From contig JAQGPA010000054.1 in NCBI GenBank assembly GCA_028293325.1, positions 1 through 64,000 on the forward strand: a stretch of 64,000 nucleotides of DNA, given 5' to 3'. The DNA is from Pedosphaera sp. Its GTDB lineage: Bacteria > Verrucomicrobiota > Verrucomicrobiia > Limisphaerales > Pedosphaeraceae. Of the stretch, positions 7,551 to 17,434 are shown one piece after another (the first letter of the stretch is position 1; every line of letters starts with the position of its first letter). The notes below the pieces were generated by a model that saw nothing but the letters and a program-made list of their open reading frames with translations, did no database searches and was not told where the DNA came from. A program made the translations under genes and the position numbers.

Positions 7551-9020
7551 TCACTTCCTGGGCTCCATAAACTGCTTCCCTTTTTTCTGTAGCGTAACGG
7601 TCGTGCTGTTGCTGCCGCCAGCCTTCGCCTCCATGCTGGCGTAACGGTCACCCAGGTTTGGGTCGATGGCCAGTTCGTAATCGGTATGCATCACGGCGAA
7701 ATTTTGCGGCCCGTTTAACGTCGGCAAATTGCTGATCACCGCAATCCCCCGGTCATCCGTCTCGGCTGCAAACAGCCGGTTGGTGGAGTTCATAATTTTG
7801 TTCCAATCGGGGCGCAGGCCGGTGGGCAAAACATCTTCCCAATTCACGGAATCGTGGGCGAAAATCGTCGAGGAATATCCGCCCCAGGTTACATTCGGCC
7901 AGAAACCAACCTCCGCCCCCTCCAGTGGTTGACCCTGATCATCCAGCACCTTTACTTCACAAGTGGCCGTCGGCTCCATCGCGAGCTCGATTTCCCTGGC
8001 TTGCGTGTCGAGGATAAACAACTGTGGAACGTGTATCCCTTTACTGGTTGATGCCGGATCGTTGACCGAAACGAACCCATCGCAAATCGCAATCACCTCC
8101 ACCTTTCCCGGGGGCAGGGATTCAAAAACAAAAGTCCCGTCCGCATTGATCGCCCGCGTGCTCTCCCAATGCAACGGATCGTTTTGGCCCGACGCCGCGT
8201 TCGTTGGAAAGACATGCAATTGTGCCCGCCCATGAACAACCGGGCGCGGTACCGTCGCCGCCAGCTTCCCGGCCAGGCGCAACCCCGGCTGTAGTTGCAA
8301 TTTAAATTCATTCGTCTGCCCCGTCACGGCTTGAAAGGTGACCGTGTCGCTGAAATAGGATTGCCCCTGCTCCGAAAACCAGGCAATCCGCACTGCAACA
8401 GTTCCTTGTTCGATGCGCCGGGTCATCAGCCAGCCTTCTCCCGCCGCCTGCCAAAAATCTTTTTCCGGTAATCCAATGCCCGTGACTTGGGGATGAATAT
8501 TCGTCAGTAAATTCCCCGGCGCCTCCAAATAAGCGGCAACTCGCAAAATCGCTCCTCGTTCAAGAATAATCGGTTTGGGCCGCGCGGGCACCCGCTGGGC
8601 CAGCACCAGCAGCGGATAAGCCATCCGCTCCCAAAACGCCGCGTTGGCCGGCGGCGCGAAAGCCACATCCCGGGGGAAACGGCCTTCGCAATAATCCGGA
8701 TGATTCACCGTGACGCTGATCTCGCCGGTCTCCAGCCGTTCGTAGATATAATATGGATAAACCACCCGGGCAATACCCGCGGCATCCGTGGTGACAGCCA
8801 CCGGCTTCACGCTAATCAGTTCCTCCCAGAAATAATCTCCACCGCCTTTTTTTGGCCGGAGCGCATACGGCTTTACCACCGCGCCCGCCACCGGCTTGCC
8901 CGCCGCATCCGTGACCCTGATCAACGCCACCGGATTGGGCGGCGTTGTGAGCACGACATAAATCACCAATCCGGCAATCGCTGCCAGGACCACAAAGACT
9001 ACGCTGAATATTCGTCTCAT
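7551..9020 (-). CDS. Anchored surface protein with carboxypeptidase-regulatory-like domains
   Basis: A 489-residue protein from the ATG at 9020: RRIFSVVFVVLAAIAGLVIYVVL forms an N-terminal membrane anchor or signal. The next segment, VALIRVTDAAGKPVAGAVVKPYA, is a typical start of a carboxypeptidase-regulatory-like beta-sandwich, and a second such unit begins at CEVKVLDDQGQPLEGAEVGF in the C-terminal third. Between them lie further beta-rich stretches. Such proteins usually sit on the periplasmic or outer side and serve as structural modules. No catalytic motif is seen. The next gene, at 9166, is divergent. Confidence 0.7.
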   Translation of the reverse strand: MRRIFSVVFVVLAAIAGLVIYVVLTTPPNPVALIRVTDAAGKPVAGAVVKPYALRPKKGGGDYFWEELISVKPVAVTTDAAGIARVVYPYYIYERLETGEISVTVNHPDYCEGRFPRDVAFAPPANAAFWERMAYPLLVLAQRVPARPKPIILERGAILRVAAYLEAPGNLLTNIHPQVTGIGLPEKDFWQAAGEGWLMTRRIEQGTVAVRIAWFSEQGQSYFSDTVTFQAVTGQTNEFKLQLQPGLRLAGKLAATVPRPVVHGRAQLHVFPTNAASGQNDPLHWESTRAINADGTFVFESLPPGKVEVIAICDGFVSVNDPASTSKGIHVPQLFILDTQAREIELAMEPTATCEVKVLDDQGQPLEGAEVGFWPNVTWGGYSSTIFAHDSVNWEDVLPTGLRPDWNKIMNSTNRLFAAETDDRGIAVISNLPTLNGPQNFAVMHTDYELAIDPNLGDRYASMEAKAGGSNSTTVTLQKKGKQFMEPRK

Positions 9021-9165
9021 GATTAATTCTCTTGGCGTTCTTGATACGGCTTGCTCCGGTAGCTTACATCCGCAAGTCCCGCTAAACAAGGCCATCCTTC
9101 GTTGCTGCTGCCCGCGCCTTATCCTCTTTTAATTGCGCCATTATGCCGGCACACTATCCCAACAA

Positions 9166-9750
9166 ATGCTCGACCAACTAAAACACTGGCGCTGGGTTCT
9201 CATCGCCCTCCTCGCGGTGATCACCGTGGCGGGTGGCATTGAATTGTGCATGGGCCGTTCGCCGCTCGGACCGGATGGCAAATTCGGCTTCTGGGAGAGC
9301 GATATCTGGAGCAGCGAAAACTCCCAACGCCTCGCCGACCCGTATTCCTTCTCCCACATCGCGCACGGCATCTTGTTCTTCGCCTTCTTTTGGCTGGTCG
9401 CGCGCAAACTGCCGCTCCGCTATCGCTTTCTGATCGCCCTGTTGCTGGAAGCCGTCTGGGAAATGCTTGAGAATTCACCGCTCATCATCAACCGCTATCG
9501 TAACGCCACCATCGCCCTCGGCTACACCGGCGACAGTGTCCTCAATTCCATGAGCGATATCCTGATGATGTCCCTCGGGTTCCTGTTCGCGCTCCGGGTG
9601 CGACCCCGCATCAGCGTCGTCGCGTTGATCGTCATGGAAGTCGGTTGCGCCCTCTGGGTCCGCGACAATCTTACTCTCAACGTCATCATGCTGATTCATC
9701 CCCTCGACGCCATCAAACACTGGCAAATGGCCGGCCACCCAATGCCGTAA
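9166..9750 (+). CDS. UPF0314/DUF2585 family membrane protein
   Basis: A 194-residue protein with about four or five hydrophobic helices. The conserved block of the family is present: a first helix, then MGR, GFWESDIWSSENSQRLADPY, SFSHIAHGILFF, and later EAVWEMLENSPLIINRYR and GYTGDSVLNSMSDI. The many buried charged residues (histidine, glutamate, asparagine) in these blocks hint at a membrane enzyme or metal site, but the family has no known function. I chose the ATG at 9166; a TTG at 9133 would add 11 residues. Confidence 0.85.
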   Translation: MLDQLKHWRWVLIALLAVITVAGGIELCMGRSPLGPDGKFGFWESDIWSSENSQRLADPYSFSHIAHGILFFAFFWLVARKLPLRYRFLIALLLEAVWEMLENSPLIINRYRNATIALGYTGDSVLNSMSDILMMSLGFLFALRVRPRISVVALIVMEVGCALWVRDNLTLNVIMLIHPLDAIKHWQMAGHPMP

Positions 9751-9869
9751 TCGGCGCCTTGCCTTCGTGACGAAAGTTGCGCCGCCTGACATTGCATTGA
9801 CTCAATGCACTCGTTTTGGGTAAAAGTTTCCGCATTGCACTGAGCGTCATTGCTTAACTTCAGGGAAAT

Positions 9870-12449
9870 ATGCCTAGTACCGTCAACGGAATCGGAACCC
9901 ACTATTACGGCAAACGCAACCTGCATACCCGTCCCGGCGTCTGTTCGAGTTGCCGCCGCGCGGTCAATCTCAGTTCCTATGACACCCGGCTCTGGTTCGT
10001 CATCGTTTTCATTCCCATCATTCCGCTGGGGCGGAAACGGATCACCGATGATTGTCCCGCCTGCCGCCGTCACTATGTGGCGAACTGGCAGAAATGGGAA
10101 ACCGCCAAGCAACTGGAAATTTCCGGCGCGCTGGAGAAATACCGCTCTGATCCCTCCCCCGAGAATGCCCTCGAAGCCCATCGCATCCTGATGGTTTATC
10201 GGCAGACGGCGGCGATGGCGGATTTCCAGAAGCTCATCACCGAGAAATTTGCCGACAATGCCCGTGTGCAGGCTCAACTCGGAGTGGCGCTGACGGCCTT
10301 CGGCCAACCCGCCGAGTCCGAGCCGTTCTTTGCCCGCGCTTACGCGTTGCGTCCGGACATGCCGGAGGCCCGCATCGGCGTGGCGGAAGGCCATATCCGT
10401 GCCGGTCGCCTGGTGGAAGCCCGGCAACTGCTCGACTTTTTGGAAAAGCCCGGTGCGGGACAGCTTTATTCGCTGGGTTCATTGGAGCGTCTCGCCTTCG
10501 CCTATCAAGCCAACCATCAGCACACCGAAGCGCTCGCCCTGTTTGGCCGATTGGTCGAGGAAATACCCGCCGTCGCCCAGCACAGCGGTTTTCGCAAGGC
10601 CGTACAAAAATCGGAGAAGGCCTTGGGCGCAAAACAATCGGTCCTGCCCAAGACAAAATTCAGCCTGCGTCGCCTCTTTCAACGGCCGGCGGCGGGCCAA
10701 CCCGCCTCGTTTTCGTTCTTCACGCTCCTGATTATCCTGGGCGTAATTGGCGTCCTGGTGGCCGCGGGCCTGGCAATCGGCAACGAATATATCCGGCGGC
10801 ATCGAACCCTTTTTGTCGTCAACGCGCTCAGCGGCAAATTACAACTCAACCTCCCCGGCCGCGACCCGTACAATCTCACGCCCGGGGTCAATGAAATCAA
10901 ACTACCGGAAGGCCATTATCATGCCACCTTCCAGGGCGCGACCCAGGAATCGGTCGATTTCGATATTCGCGCCACATACTTTAACCGTTGGTTTGATCAC
11001 CCGGCCTGGGCGCTGAATCCCGGCGGCGCGGCCATTTTGGTCCGGGTACGGGCCGTTTACAGCGAGAATCCGCAGCCGCCCGGATACGATTATTTTTTCG
11101 GGCAATCTTTCCAGGCCTTCCCCGCCATCACTCATCCCTTCACTGATTTACCGGAAACGGTCAGTCTCGAATCCAGCGGTGAGACACGGACTTTGACGGG
11201 TCTCGCCTTGTTTCAAGGCGAGCCGCTGGAGCTCTTTTACGAGCTCGAAAGCAAGCGCCAGCACGCTGAAGCCCTCCGCTTGGCTGAATGGCGCCTGGCT
11301 CGCCACCCGGATGACACCAAAATTCTAATAGCTTACCAAAGGCAGGCCCTGACTTTCGTCGACGAGCCCCGCCTCGAGGCGTTTCTGCGCTCCGGGCTTA
11401 CCAACCGTCCCATTAATATTGAATGGCATCGTGCGTACCAGGACCAAATGCGCAGCCACACCAATCACCAGCAATTGGCCGACGATTACAACCAACTGCT
11501 CCAAAATGACCCGGAGAATTCCACCTTGCTTTACCTCAAAGGCCGGATTTGCGATGATCCCGTTCGCAGCGCTGAATTCTTTGAGCGGGCGCGGCGCGCG
11601 GACACCAACAACCCCTATCCGCTTTACGCCATTGCCGCGAACTTTTCCAACCATGGCGACTGGCAGTCCGCCAAGCCGCTGCTGGATCGCGCGGTTGAGT
11701 TGCTCCCCACCAACCAGGATTTCTGCGAGCAATGGAAACTCGTCTGCTTCGCGCTCGGCGAGTTTCAAGCGCCGGAAACGGTTTTCCGCAAGCGTTTGGG
11801 CCAGGATCCCTTCGATTTATCGTCGGTGAACAGCCTGTGCGAAATTCTGTCCGCGCAAGGCAAACGCAGCGAAGCTGATCAATTCATGACCAACCTAGGC
11901 CAGTCGCTACGGGCTCGCTATCCCAATTCCAAGGGCGTGGCGCCCGCCGCCATTCAGGAACATTATCTCTATGCGCTGGGTGATTTCACCGCGCTGGAAA
12001 AAACCGCGCGCCTCGACAAATCTGCCAGCGGCAAGATCGCTCTTTTCTACGCACTGCTGGAGCAAAATCACCTCGATGAAGCCGCTCGAATTTTTTCGAC
12101 CACCAACATCAGCGACCCGGCAACCTTGCTAGGCGTCAGCCTCGCCTTCCGTCTGGCCGGTCGCAATAGCGAGGCGGCACAATGGCAGGCGCCGGTGATT
12201 GAGGATTTCCGCGTGAGCGGCGCTGATTGTGTTCGCGCCGCCGACTTGCTGAATGGAACCACCCCGCCCGCCGTTGCGGCGCTGAACAATTTGGACTTGT
12301 CGCCGTCGCTCAAAGCAGTCCTGCTCGCCAATCTGGCGGTCCTGCATCCGGACGTACGCGACCAGATCAACGCCGCCGCCCGCCGGCTCAATGCCGGGCG
12401 CGTCTTTCCCTATCACCTGATTCAACGCGCGACCGCCCCTGCTCCTTAG
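9870..12449 (+). CDS. Zinc-ribbon, membrane-anchored TPR protein
   Basis: An 859-residue protein. The N-terminal C25-x2-C28 and C62-x2-C65 flank a hydrophobic hairpin (LWFVIVFIPIIPLGRKR), as in zinc_ribbon_15-type domains. TPR-like helical repeats follow (residues about 90-260), then a single transmembrane helix at about 272-302 (FTLLIILGVIGVLVAAGLAI), a beta-rich segment, and a long second set of TPR-like repeats to the end. The role is probably scaffolding across the inner membrane. AGGGA lies just before the ATG. The M48 peptidase gene starts 12 bases after the stop, so the two are surely co-transcribed. Confidence 0.8.
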   Translation: MPSTVNGIGTHYYGKRNLHTRPGVCSSCRRAVNLSSYDTRLWFVIVFIPIIPLGRKRITDDCPACRRHYVANWQKWETAKQLEISGALEKYRSDPSPENALEAHRILMVYRQTAAMADFQKLITEKFADNARVQAQLGVALTAFGQPAESEPFFARAYALRPDMPEARIGVAEGHIRAGRLVEARQLLDFLEKPGAGQLYSLGSLERLAFAYQANHQHTEALALFGRLVEEIPAVAQHSGFRKAVQKSEKALGAKQSVLPKTKFSLRRLFQRPAAGQPASFSFFTLLIILGVIGVLVAAGLAIGNEYIRRHRTLFVVNALSGKLQLNLPGRDPYNLTPGVNEIKLPEGHYHATFQGATQESVDFDIRATYFNRWFDHPAWALNPGGAAILVRVRAVYSENPQPPGYDYFFGQSFQAFPAITHPFTDLPETVSLESSGETRTLTGLALFQGEPLELFYELESKRQHAEALRLAEWRLARHPDDTKILIAYQRQALTFVDEPRLEAFLRSGLTNRPINIEWHRAYQDQMRSHTNHQQLADDYNQLLQNDPENSTLLYLKGRICDDPVRSAEFFERARRADTNNPYPLYAIAANFSNHGDWQSAKPLLDRAVELLPTNQDFCEQWKLVCFALGEFQAPETVFRKRLGQDPFDLSSVNSLCEILSAQGKRSEADQFMTNLGQSLRARYPNSKGVAPAAIQEHYLYALGDFTALEKTARLDKSASGKIALFYALLEQNHLDEAARIFSTTNISDPATLLGVSLAFRLAGRNSEAAQWQAPVIEDFRVSGADCVRAADLLNGTTPPAVAALNNLDLSPSLKAVLLANLAVLHPDVRDQINAAARRLNAGRVFPYHLIQRATAPAP

Positions 12450-12461
12450 CGTTCCGCCGCC

Positions 12462-14372
12462 ATGAATCACGAGGAGTTTGATCAATTCGTTCAACAGATC
12501 GAAGCGGGCGTTGGGCGAAATCACGAAGCGCTCCGCCGGCGTGTGCTCCAGTGGGCGCTCCTCGGTTACGCCGGTTTGCTGATGCCACTTGCCCTGGTCG
12601 TTACCGTCAGCCTCGCTTTTATCATTCCCGGTATCATTTGGATATCGGAGGCTTTTCCCTTTTTGCTCATTGGCGTCTGCTTCCTCGTCGTCGGCTGCTG
12701 GGCAGTGGCAAACCTGCTTTGGATTCGGCTGGCCGCTCCCGAAGGCCGGACGGTGACCCGCGCGGAAGCGCCCGCGCTCTTCGCATTGATTGATGAAACC
12801 CGGCAGCGCCTGCGCGCGGCAAAGTTTTATCGCGTGCTCATCGTTCCGGACTGCAACGCCGCCGTCTCCTACTCGCCCCGGCTCGGTGTGTTCGGCTGGA
12901 ACCGGAATTATCTTATGCTCGGCCTCCCGCTGATGGAGGGACTTTCCCGGGATGAATTCGCGTTTGTCCTTGCCCATGAATGTGCCCATCTCTCCCGCCA
13001 GCATCACCGCTCCGGCCAGTGGGTTTACCGGCTGCGTCGCTCGTGGGAGCAGGTCTTTGCCCACCTCTCGCAACTCCACCACAGCGGCGTCATCTCCTTG
13101 CGGCCGTTCGTCCAAAAATTTATCAACTGGTTCTGGCCCCGCTTCAACGCTCATGCCTTCGTCCTCTCCCGCGCCCATGAATATCAGGCGGACGCCACGG
13201 CCGCGCAGCTCGTCGGTGTGCCAACGGCCGCCACCGCTCTCATCCGCAACGACTGGCATGGCCGCGTGCTGGACGAAAAATTCTGGCCGGACCTCTGGCA
13301 ACAGGTCGCCGATCATCCCGCCGCGCCGGAAGGGGTTTTCCTGCGCCTCACCCAGTTGCTGAACTCGCTGGGCGTCGGCGAAATTCAACGGCTGGAGCAG
13401 GGTTTCCGCTTTAGCACCACCAACTCCAATACCCATCCCTGCCTCTCGGAACGACTGCGCGGCATTGGTCGCAATCTGGATGCCCAGAGCGCCGACCGCG
13501 AGACCGTGTTGCTCCCACCACAGCCCAACTCGGCCGAAGTGCTGTTGGGCCCGGCTTTGCCGGCCATTCGCGCCGACATCGAAAAACTTTGGCGTAAAAA
13601 AACCGAAACCAACTGGAGCCAGCAGCATCGCAAAGCCAGCGTCCTACAGGAACGGCTCGGCCGGCTTGATCAGTCCCCGGTCGTGCGGCAGGAGGATGTG
13701 GATGCCATGTGGGACAAGGCGCAGGCGTTGTTGCAATTGCGGACTCCGGAAGCCGCCACCCCGCTGCTGCGCCAGATTCTCGCCCTGGCACCGAAAAACG
13801 TGAACGCCAATTTCCACCTCGGCAGCTTCCTCCTCCAGTCCGGCGACGGTGAAGGCGAGCAATACCTCGAGCAGGCGATTGCCGGAAATGAAGAGCTGTT
13901 TCCCCGGACGGTCGATTGTTTCCAGGCCTATTACCAGCGCACCGGCCAGTCCGGGCGCATCCGGGAATTATATGCCCGGCTGGACAAATATGAAAAAACC
14001 ATCGCCGCCTCGCGACTCGAACGCAGCGATGTGACCGCCGCTGACAAATTGCTGCCGCACGAACTTTCTGACGCTGAACTCGCCACCCTTTGCGCCGTGT
14101 TGGCGGCGGACCCGGACGTGATGACCGCTGATCTGGGACGCAAGGAACTGCGTTATTTCGTCGAGCAGAAACTCTATCTCCTCTGCATCCGCATCCGTCC
14201 CGAGTGGTATCTGCTCACCAACACCGACCGCCAGCAAGCCGCCATCAACCGCCTCATCCAGGCTGTGCGCCTGCCTGGCCGCGTCTTCATCTTCGCCCCT
14301 TCCGGCGCTTTCCGCCCCATCGCCCGCAAACTCACCCGTATCCCCAACGCCCGCATCTTCTCCAAACGCTGA
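12462..14372 (+). CDS. M48-family membrane metallopeptidase
   Basis: A 636-residue protein with two N-terminal membrane helices (about 29-54 and 62-84), then an M48 (HtpX/Ste24-like) catalytic domain. The zinc motif is H172-E-C-A-H176 in FVLAHECAHLSRQHH and the third ligand is E240 in AHEYQADATAAQLVG. The C-terminal third has TPR-like helices (ATPLLRQILALAPKNVNANF, about 430-450), so the peptidase carries its own scaffold. It is coupled to the zinc-ribbon/TPR gene upstream. M48 enzymes cut membrane or misfolded proteins; the substrate here is unknown. Confidence 0.88.
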   Translation: MNHEEFDQFVQQIEAGVGRNHEALRRRVLQWALLGYAGLLMPLALVVTVSLAFIIPGIIWISEAFPFLLIGVCFLVVGCWAVANLLWIRLAAPEGRTVTRAEAPALFALIDETRQRLRAAKFYRVLIVPDCNAAVSYSPRLGVFGWNRNYLMLGLPLMEGLSRDEFAFVLAHECAHLSRQHHRSGQWVYRLRRSWEQVFAHLSQLHHSGVISLRPFVQKFINWFWPRFNAHAFVLSRAHEYQADATAAQLVGVPTAATALIRNDWHGRVLDEKFWPDLWQQVADHPAAPEGVFLRLTQLLNSLGVGEIQRLEQGFRFSTTNSNTHPCLSERLRGIGRNLDAQSADRETVLLPPQPNSAEVLLGPALPAIRADIEKLWRKKTETNWSQQHRKASVLQERLGRLDQSPVVRQEDVDAMWDKAQALLQLRTPEAATPLLRQILALAPKNVNANFHLGSFLLQSGDGEGEQYLEQAIAGNEELFPRTVDCFQAYYQRTGQSGRIRELYARLDKYEKTIAASRLERSDVTAADKLLPHELSDAELATLCAVLAADPDVMTADLGRKELRYFVEQKLYLLCIRIRPEWYLLTNTDRQQAAINRLIQAVRLPGRVFIFAPSGAFRPIARKLTRIPNARIFSKR

Positions 14373-14423
14373 TGTTGTTTCGCCTGACATTTCCGACCAA
14401 ATGATTTAGGATGGGTCAGCCGC

Positions 14424-16265
14424 ATGATTTTCAAACCGAGTTTTGACAAGGCAGGCCAAAGAACGAGCTATCGGGTTTTTCTGTTCGTGTTGATGATCCA
14501 GGCGCTCTCTTTGGCCACCGCCTGTGCGCTGCCCCGCCGGCTGGTGATCGCACTGGATGGAATTGCCTACCGGGATATGCAGGCACTGCAGTCCGGCGTC
14601 ACCTACACCAACTTGAATCATCACCAGTTCCATCGACAGGCATTCAACGACGGCTACTTTCCGGTCAGCCGGAACATCTCCACGTTTCCCTCCACCAGCG
14701 ATGTGGCCTGGACCGATATTTTTGGGGATCGCCCGCTGCCGGGCTATCAACGCAGTTATTTCAGCGAGGCGGAAAACCGGGAAATCATCGGAAACAGCGT
14801 CAGTTCCTCCATGGAACACGAGCGGCAAATGCATTGGCAGGCGGAGGGCGGTTTCCATCGGTCGATGGGTTATATGATGCCGCTCCACGCCTTTAAATAC
14901 GAGCTGGGCCAGGTGACCGAACAGTTCCTCAATTCCAAATCCACAGAAGGCACTTTCTACGCCTACATGCGCTCGACGGATGATGCGCAGCATATGGCGG
15001 GTGACATCTTTGCCATGCTGTGTCTGCTCGATGATCAACTCAAGGAATTGCGCGCCCGTTACCGGGCGCGGGAAGTCCGGGAACTGGAAATCCTGATTCT
15101 CTCGGATCACGGACACAATCGCGCGGGCGCCGGCCAGCGCGTCGAAGTTCGCTCTTTTTTAAAAAAAGCCGGCTACCGGGTCGCCCATTCCATTGTGAAT
15201 CCCAAGGACGTGGTCCTGCCCACCTGCGGGATTGAATCCTGGGTGGAGATCCACAATGCACCCGCGGAAACCGAAAGACTCGCGCAACTGCTCCTAGGCC
15301 TCGAAGGCGTGGACCTGTTGACAGCTCGACTTCCAAATCAGACCAATCGCTTCCTGGTCCTGAATGCAAGAGGCGAACGGGCCGGCATCGAGTGGCGCGC
15401 CGCAGACAACTCATATCGCTACTCCGCCGAGAACGGCGACCCGCTTGACTACCGCCCGGTGGTCGAAGCCCTCGCGCAAAAGCATCAGCTCGACGCGGAT
15501 GGTTTTGCCACAGCCGATCACTGGATGGCCGAGACCATGACCCATCGTTATCCCCTCGCGTTGGAACGCATCGTCCAGGCGCATACCCGCATCACGCTCA
15601 ATCCCGCGAACATTCTCATCAGCCTGCGCAACGGTTACGTCCACTCCGGCTGGCTGGTCAAAAAACTCAGCCAGTTGAAGACGCTCGGCGGCACCCACGG
15701 AAATTTGGACGCCCTCAACTCGGCCGGGATTTTGTTGTCCAGTTTCGCCCCCACCCAAGACACTTCCACGAGCCGGGTGGCCGCGCAGTATGATGGCTTT
15801 CCGGGCATGCGGAATTATCGCACGGAAGAAAACGGCGCCGAGTGGGTCGCCGGAAAAGAACAGGCACTGACCAGAATCGCGCGCACGCCGTTTGATTCAA
15901 CTTGCCGGTCGCTTCCGGGCGACGCGCTTTTCCTGCGAACCTGGACACCGGCATTCGCGCACTTAAACCTCGATGTCCCGGTCGAGGTCACCATTGAAAA
16001 AGTCCTGCCCTTCCCCAACGCACGAATGCATCGCGATGCGCCCAAGCCCATCGACACCTCAGAACGACATTTAACCCTGAACCCTCCCATTACCTTTTCA
16101 GACCCATGCGCCTACGAAAGAGTATATGCGCTGCCTCCTGAGCTGACTTTGGAGCCAGGAACAGCGTATCGCATTTCGGGCTGGATAACCGACCGGAACA
16201 AACACACCCGAATTTTCAATTTCGTCTTCAGCACCGACCACCGCAGCCTGCCCGTGGCCTATTGA
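14424..16265 (+). CDS. Secreted alkaline-phosphatase-superfamily hydrolase
   Basis: A 613-residue protein with a signal peptide (about 1-36, ending ATACA-LPRR). The mature part starts RRLVIALDGIAYRD, the metal-binding strand of type I phosphodiesterases and sulfatase-like enzymes. PSTSDVAW carries the candidate Thr/Ser nucleophile, MRSTDDAQHM and ILSDHGHN the remaining metal ligands. After about residue 400 a beta-rich tail of unclear role follows. It probably hydrolyses a phosphate diester or similar bond in the periplasm. The macro-domain gene converges on it with a 6-bp gap between stops. Confidence 0.8.
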   Translation: MIFKPSFDKAGQRTSYRVFLFVLMIQALSLATACALPRRLVIALDGIAYRDMQALQSGVTYTNLNHHQFHRQAFNDGYFPVSRNISTFPSTSDVAWTDIFGDRPLPGYQRSYFSEAENREIIGNSVSSSMEHERQMHWQAEGGFHRSMGYMMPLHAFKYELGQVTEQFLNSKSTEGTFYAYMRSTDDAQHMAGDIFAMLCLLDDQLKELRARYRAREVRELEILILSDHGHNRAGAGQRVEVRSFLKKAGYRVAHSIVNPKDVVLPTCGIESWVEIHNAPAETERLAQLLLGLEGVDLLTARLPNQTNRFLVLNARGERAGIEWRAADNSYRYSAENGDPLDYRPVVEALAQKHQLDADGFATADHWMAETMTHRYPLALERIVQAHTRITLNPANILISLRNGYVHSGWLVKKLSQLKTLGGTHGNLDALNSAGILLSSFAPTQDTSTSRVAAQYDGFPGMRNYRTEENGAEWVAGKEQALTRIARTPFDSTCRSLPGDALFLRTWTPAFAHLNLDVPVEVTIEKVLPFPNARMHRDAPKPIDTSERHLTLNPPITFSDPCAYERVYALPPELTLEPGTAYRISGWITDRNKHTRIFNFVFSTDHRSLPVAY

Positions 16266-16271
16266 AGCGCC

Positions 16272-16814
16272 TCAAACCTCAATCGGTGTTGAGTCAGATT
16301 CTAAACTCCCCTTCCAATCACCATATGCCAGCGCCATCTCAACTGCTGCATGCTCGGGTGGCACCATCCCAACGCCCGTAGCGAGTCCAGGGCAATAAAC
16401 ATTGCTCCCGACCTCAGCATCCGCGCCTGCAATGCGAAGTATCGCTCTCATGGCCCTGTAACAATTCCTGCTTTCAACCTGCTCCGGCATCGTCATCGTC
16501 GGCGCAACGATCATATACGGCACGATCTGATGCCCAGTGCGGACCACCAGACTCGCGCCTACTGGCAAGTGACCCTCTGGCCGCCGGTTGACGGCATCCT
16601 GGACTGTACGCTCAATCTGCGCACCAAAGAAAGTTCGGTACCAGGCATCGATCCCTCCATCCATAAAGCCATGACTGTTGGCAGGTGAGACCACGCAATG
16701 CCGTGCCACAAGCAGCAAATCGCCCTGCTGAATCGTCACCTCTGGGAATCTATCGAACGCTTCAATCCAAGCTTTGACCAGGTGGCCATTAAAATCGACG
16801 AGATGTAAATTCAT
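16272..16814 (-). CDS. Macro-domain protein
   Basis: A 180-residue protein with the macro fold signature: VTIQQGDLLLVARHCVVSPA, then NSHGFMDGGIDAWY, the ADP-ribose-binding loop with the conserved Asn and glycines, and a second loop at YCPGLATGVGMVPPE (about 143-157). Macro domains bind or remove ADP-ribose. The start ATG overlaps the stop of the preceding gene (ATGA), making it the last gene of a three-gene operon. A role in reversing ADP-ribosylation or sensing NAD derivatives is a family-based inference. Confidence 0.9.
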   Translation of the reverse strand: MNLHLVDFNGHLVKAWIEAFDRFPEVTIQQGDLLLVARHCVVSPANSHGFMDGGIDAWYRTFFGAQIERTVQDAVNRRPEGHLPVGASLVVRTGHQIVPYMIVAPTMTMPEQVESRNCYRAMRAILRIAGADAEVGSNVYCPGLATGVGMVPPEHAAVEMALAYGDWKGSLESDSTPIEV

Positions 16815-17434
16815 GCGTGTCCGCGCCTCCGCCTCTCGATCGCACTCCCTAATGATGGACTGTGAGCAGTCTCGGTGTTGCCATCCGGCGCACTGCTGGC
16901 TTCGGCGGATTGCAAGAGAGCACGGACTTCTTCTGTTGAAATATTTTTGGTTTTATTGATTTTCCACTGGTCAGGTCGATCAAATGATGCGTACCAGGAT
17001 GTGGCATCAGTTCCATTCTGGATGTAGGCCATCAAACTGCCTTTCGCATTGGCAGCCGTATTGCCGCTCCACCAGACAAAAATTCCTGAATCGGTAATTT
17101 TTCCCAGCTTTCGTTTGAGATTTTGAGAGCTCGCTTGCGGGATGTGAAGTGGAGGAGCCTCCATCTGCTCATATTCTTTCTGCTGTGCCAAACGGTACAC
17201 CGTCTGAGCGATGATCCTGTCGGGATGGAAGGGTGGAATCGTGAGGGGGTCTTTCCAGACGCCGAGCGCGCCCAGAACCTTGCCGGAAAAGTTAAGCCAC
17301 TTATGATCAAACCAGTTGTCGACTGCGACAATGGCAACGATTTCGGGGGCACGTTGCAACACCAGGGCATCGATCATCGAGGATACGAGCCGCACGAAGC
17401 CGGGATCATCATTCGCAGTGGCGTGAATTTTCAT
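16811..17434 (-). CDS. Unknown protein between DUF5063 and macro-domain genes
   Basis: A 207-residue protein, start ATG 17434 chosen because it overlaps the upstream stop; an in-frame start at 17524 would lie deep in the DUF5063 gene. It is soluble, with no signal or membrane helices. Recognisable blocks are LQRAPEIVAIVAVDNWFDHK and later GIFVWWSGNTAANAKGS with ATSWYASFDRPDQWKINK. I do not recognise the family. Genes overlap on both sides (four bases each), so it is expressed with the macro-domain protein, and one idea is that it supplies or recognises the modification the macro domain reads. Confidence 0.7.
   Translation of the reverse strand: MKIHATANDDPGFVRLVSSMIDALVLQRAPEIVAIVAVDNWFDHKWLNFSGKVLGALGVWKDPLTIPPFHPDRIIAQTVYRLAQQKEYEQMEAPPLHIPQASSQNLKRKLGKITDSGIFVWWSGNTAANAKGSLMAYIQNGTDATSWYASFDRPDQWKINKTKNISTEEVRALLQSAEASSAPDGNTETAHSPSLGSAIERRRRGHA

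Noticed and set aside
12129-13628. A 499-codon open frame on the minus strand
   Set aside because: It lies antisense to the TPR and M48 peptidase genes, whose frames carry clear motifs; a codon-bias shadow.
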